From positions 186,001-250,000 of the forward strand of contig NZ_CP058246.1 of the NCBI RefSeq assembly GCF_013388355.1: a stretch of DNA of 64,000 nucleotides. Reading direction: 5' to 3'. Positions 62,373 to 64,000 of this stretch are shown here, piece by piece. Below the pieces are notes generated by a model. That model saw nothing but the letters and a program-made list of their open reading frames with translations. It made no database searches and had not been told where the DNA came from. The position numbers and the translations under genes are program-made. The first letter of the stretch is position 1. Each line of letters opens with the position of its first letter. This DNA is from Flavobacterium sp. LPB0248. Lineage in GTDB: Bacteria > Bacteroidota > Bacteroidia > Flavobacteriales > Flavobacteriaceae.

Positions 62373-64000
62373 ATGAAAAAAAGTTTACTTGTTTTACTTT
62401 GTGTATTTTCTTTATTAGAAAGTAAAGCACAAAATTCCAATTGGGAATACAACTTTGGCATTACCGCCTCGATGCCATACACATCTACTGCTTATAGTTC
62501 AACTTATTTGCCTTCACCAACGGCTGGTGGAGGTACTGCTAGTGTAAGAGCTTCGTCTACTACTGAAGGTATTGTTGAACTCACTTCTTCTAATTTGGCA
62601 GGAGGTTCGGGAGCCGAACTTAAAATGAATGGTGGTACAACCGTATCGGGCGCAAAATTTGGTTTGGGTCCTTTTACAGCTACAGCCGTTGCTGCGTTTG
62701 AATGCAAGATCAACATTACATCAGGAACTAATGGCAGATTCTTAATCTATTTTGGCAATGGCAGCAATTTTACCAACGGTAGCGGAATAAGTTTACCGCA
62801 AACATTTGCCGCCTTAAGACTGTCTCCTACTCCCACCGCAATAAGCCTTGATTGGCTTTCGTCTACGACAAGTCCAAACTATACAACAGCAGGACTTTCG
62901 CAGGTTACAATAAATAAAAGTCAGGTTTATGTTCTGAAATTTTTTATGAACAATAGCAATGCTGAAACTTCCTATACAACTGGAAGTGCGTCTAACTTAA
63001 CTACTCATAACCTTGCTGCAGGAACTTTTGACATCTGGATCGATAATACTAAAGTACTTACCAATGCTGACCCTGGAACTGGTTTTCTTCCGCAAGGCTC
63101 TAATATTAACAGTATGAATTTGCTGAATGTGGGAGCAGGATCATCGGCGCCTATACTATATGTTGATGATATCGTGTATTCTAACTCTTTAATTGCAACA
63201 CCACCCACACCTCCTGCAACGATTACCGATACCCTTGTTACTGTTGACTATGAAAGTGGTACAGTAAACTCTGGAATTTCAAACTTGACTACAACACACG
63301 CCACTGCTAGTGATGCGGAATATTTAGTAAGTCCTGGCCGAACTGGCAATTATGCTATAGCTCATCGCGTAACCATTGGAGATTCGGGATATTTTTCTGA
63401 TAACCATTGGCGAAGCGAGGCAGCTACAGCTCAAATGTTTGCAGATGGAAAATATTATCCTGGAGATGAACGTCGTTTTGAAGTGAGTTTGCAACTGAAA
63501 GATTGGGAATCTTATACTGCGGGAATGGCCCAAAATGGCGATATTATTTTTCAAGGCAAACAAAGTGGAGGAGAAAATCCTGCATGGTACTTAAGCGCAA
63601 AACGCAATAGCATTACCTTCCGTATACCTAACGACAATATTGAACCGTCTATCATAGATGATTTTCGTCCTTACATCAATCAATGGATTGATTTTAGGAT
63701 TGATGCAAAAATGACAACCGATAATACGGGTTATTATAAGGTTTATTACAGGTTACCGGGTCAGACAGAATATACTTTAGCGTGGCAGGTAAGCAACTTT
63801 AAAACTTTCAATCAGGATGTTCCTGAAGCTAATCCTTCTGGATATTTGAAATGGGGCTTGTATCGTCCCGGACAGTCTATTACATCTGATCCTCCTAATG
63901 TTATGACACGAATTATTTATCATGATGACATCAAAATTTTTGAGCTGAATAATACTAGTGCGCCTGTACAAATCTGGGGAAACACATTCACTGGAAATAA
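62373..64000 (+). CDS. heparin lyase I-family protein, 3' end outside window
   Basis: The frame is open from ATG 62373 to the window end (542 codons) without a stop, so the gene is cut. Signal peptide MKKSLLVLLCVFSLLESKAQ. Residues about 25-285 form a Ser/Thr/Gly-rich beta domain of lectin-like look. From about residue 289 the protein matches the polysaccharide-lyase family of heparin lyase I (PL13-like): VDYESGTVNSGISNL, DNHWRSEAA, YEVS-like RRFEVSLQLKDW, GDIIFQGKQSGGENPAWYLS, PYINQWIDFRIDAKM and YYRLPGQTEYTLAWQV. It would cut heparin-type chains. It has its own motif and promoter. A C-terminal sorting domain may follow beyond the edge. Confidence 0.8.
   Translation, partial: MKKSLLVLLCVFSLLESKAQNSNWEYNFGITASMPYTSTAYSSTYLPSPTAGGGTASVRASSTTEGIVELTSSNLAGGSGAELKMNGGTTVSGAKFGLGPFTATAVAAFECKINITSGTNGRFLIYFGNGSNFTNGSGISLPQTFAALRLSPTPTAISLDWLSSTTSPNYTTAGLSQVTINKSQVYVLKFFMNNSNAETSYTTGSASNLTTHNLAAGTFDIWIDNTKVLTNADPGTGFLPQGSNINSMNLLNVGAGSSAPILYVDDIVYSNSLIATPPTPPATITDTLVTVDYESGTVNSGISNLTTTHATASDAEYLVSPGRTGNYAIAHRVTIGDSGYFSDNHWRSEAATAQMFADGKYYPGDERRFEVSLQLKDWESYTAGMAQNGDIIFQGKQSGGENPAWYLSAKRNSITFRIPNDNIEPSIIDDFRPYINQWIDFRIDAKMTTDNTGYYKVYYRLPGQTEYTLAWQVSNFKTFNQDVPEANPSGYLKWGLYRPGQSITSDPPNVMTRIIYHDDIKIFELNNTSAPVQIWGNTFTGN

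Overview
The window is AT-rich DNA that reads as a chromosomal segment of a Flavobacterium-like member of the Bacteroidota. The evidence is a SusC/SusD pair, a hybrid two-component system (HTCS), a type IX secretion (T9SS) C-terminal sorting domain, a PorP/SprF-OmpA pair, promoters with a TAnnTTTG-like -7 box, few Shine-Dalgarno sequences, and palindromic REP/MITE-like repeats. No rRNA, tRNA or CRISPR array was seen.

Region by region. (1) 1-3.5 kb, + strand: the 3' part of a DUF2235 (Tle1-type) lipase-like protein cut by the window start, two small membrane proteins and a DUF2931 protein, like a contact-dependent effector locus. (2) 3.6-9.1 kb: an XRE regulator, several unrecognised proteins (one or more HEPN-like), a trypsin-like protease and a Cys-rich SH3 protein. 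(3) 9.3-14.3 kb, - strand: a candidate RiPP/bacteriocin locus. Two short Cys-rich precursor genes (59 and 53 aa) share almost the same double-Gly-type leader. They lie with two DUF6625-like putative glycosyltransferases and one fusion of a degenerate C39-like domain, VKOR and a thioredoxin fold. (4) 14.3-14.8 kb: REP-like palindromes and terminators. (5) 14.9-24 kb: a GH87 alpha-1,3-glucanase with a T9SS tag, a META-domain protein, MEDS and DUF1826-like proteins, a semialdehyde dehydrogenase and an amino acid permease. (6) 24.2-31.8 kb: a tight six-gene operon (dcuC, iadA, porin, M14 peptidase, porin, lamin-tail lipoprotein) that looks built to scavenge isoaspartyl peptides. (7) 32-42 kb: an aldo/keto reductase, an AraC remnant, secreted proteins, PorP/SprF-OmpA, and a CPA2 antiporter with a lipoprotein.

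(8) 42 kb to the end: a heparin/heparan-sulfate-type polysaccharide utilization locus. It holds GH88, a PL12 heparinase III-like lyase, SusC, SusD, a sulfatase, a DUF4962 heparinase II/III lyase, the HTCS regulator, a DUF4861 protein, an SDR of uronate/gluconate type and, running off the edge, a heparin-lyase-I-family protein. The lyases would cut the chain, the sulfatase would remove sulfate, SusCD would import oligosaccharides, GH88 would remove the unsaturated uronate, and the SDR would feed the keto-uronate onward.

Most notable: the glycocin-like RiPP locus with duplicated parts; a 26-bp motif with fixed internal spacing found before four transcription units of the PUL, each time about 21 bp before a -7-like element, a candidate HTCS operator; a one-base frameshift in an A6 run that separates the PL12 lyase from its signal peptide; a SusD with an inserted Gly-rich module; and a MITE-like element with 27-bp inverted ends. 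All family names come from reading motifs by eye; no database search was run.
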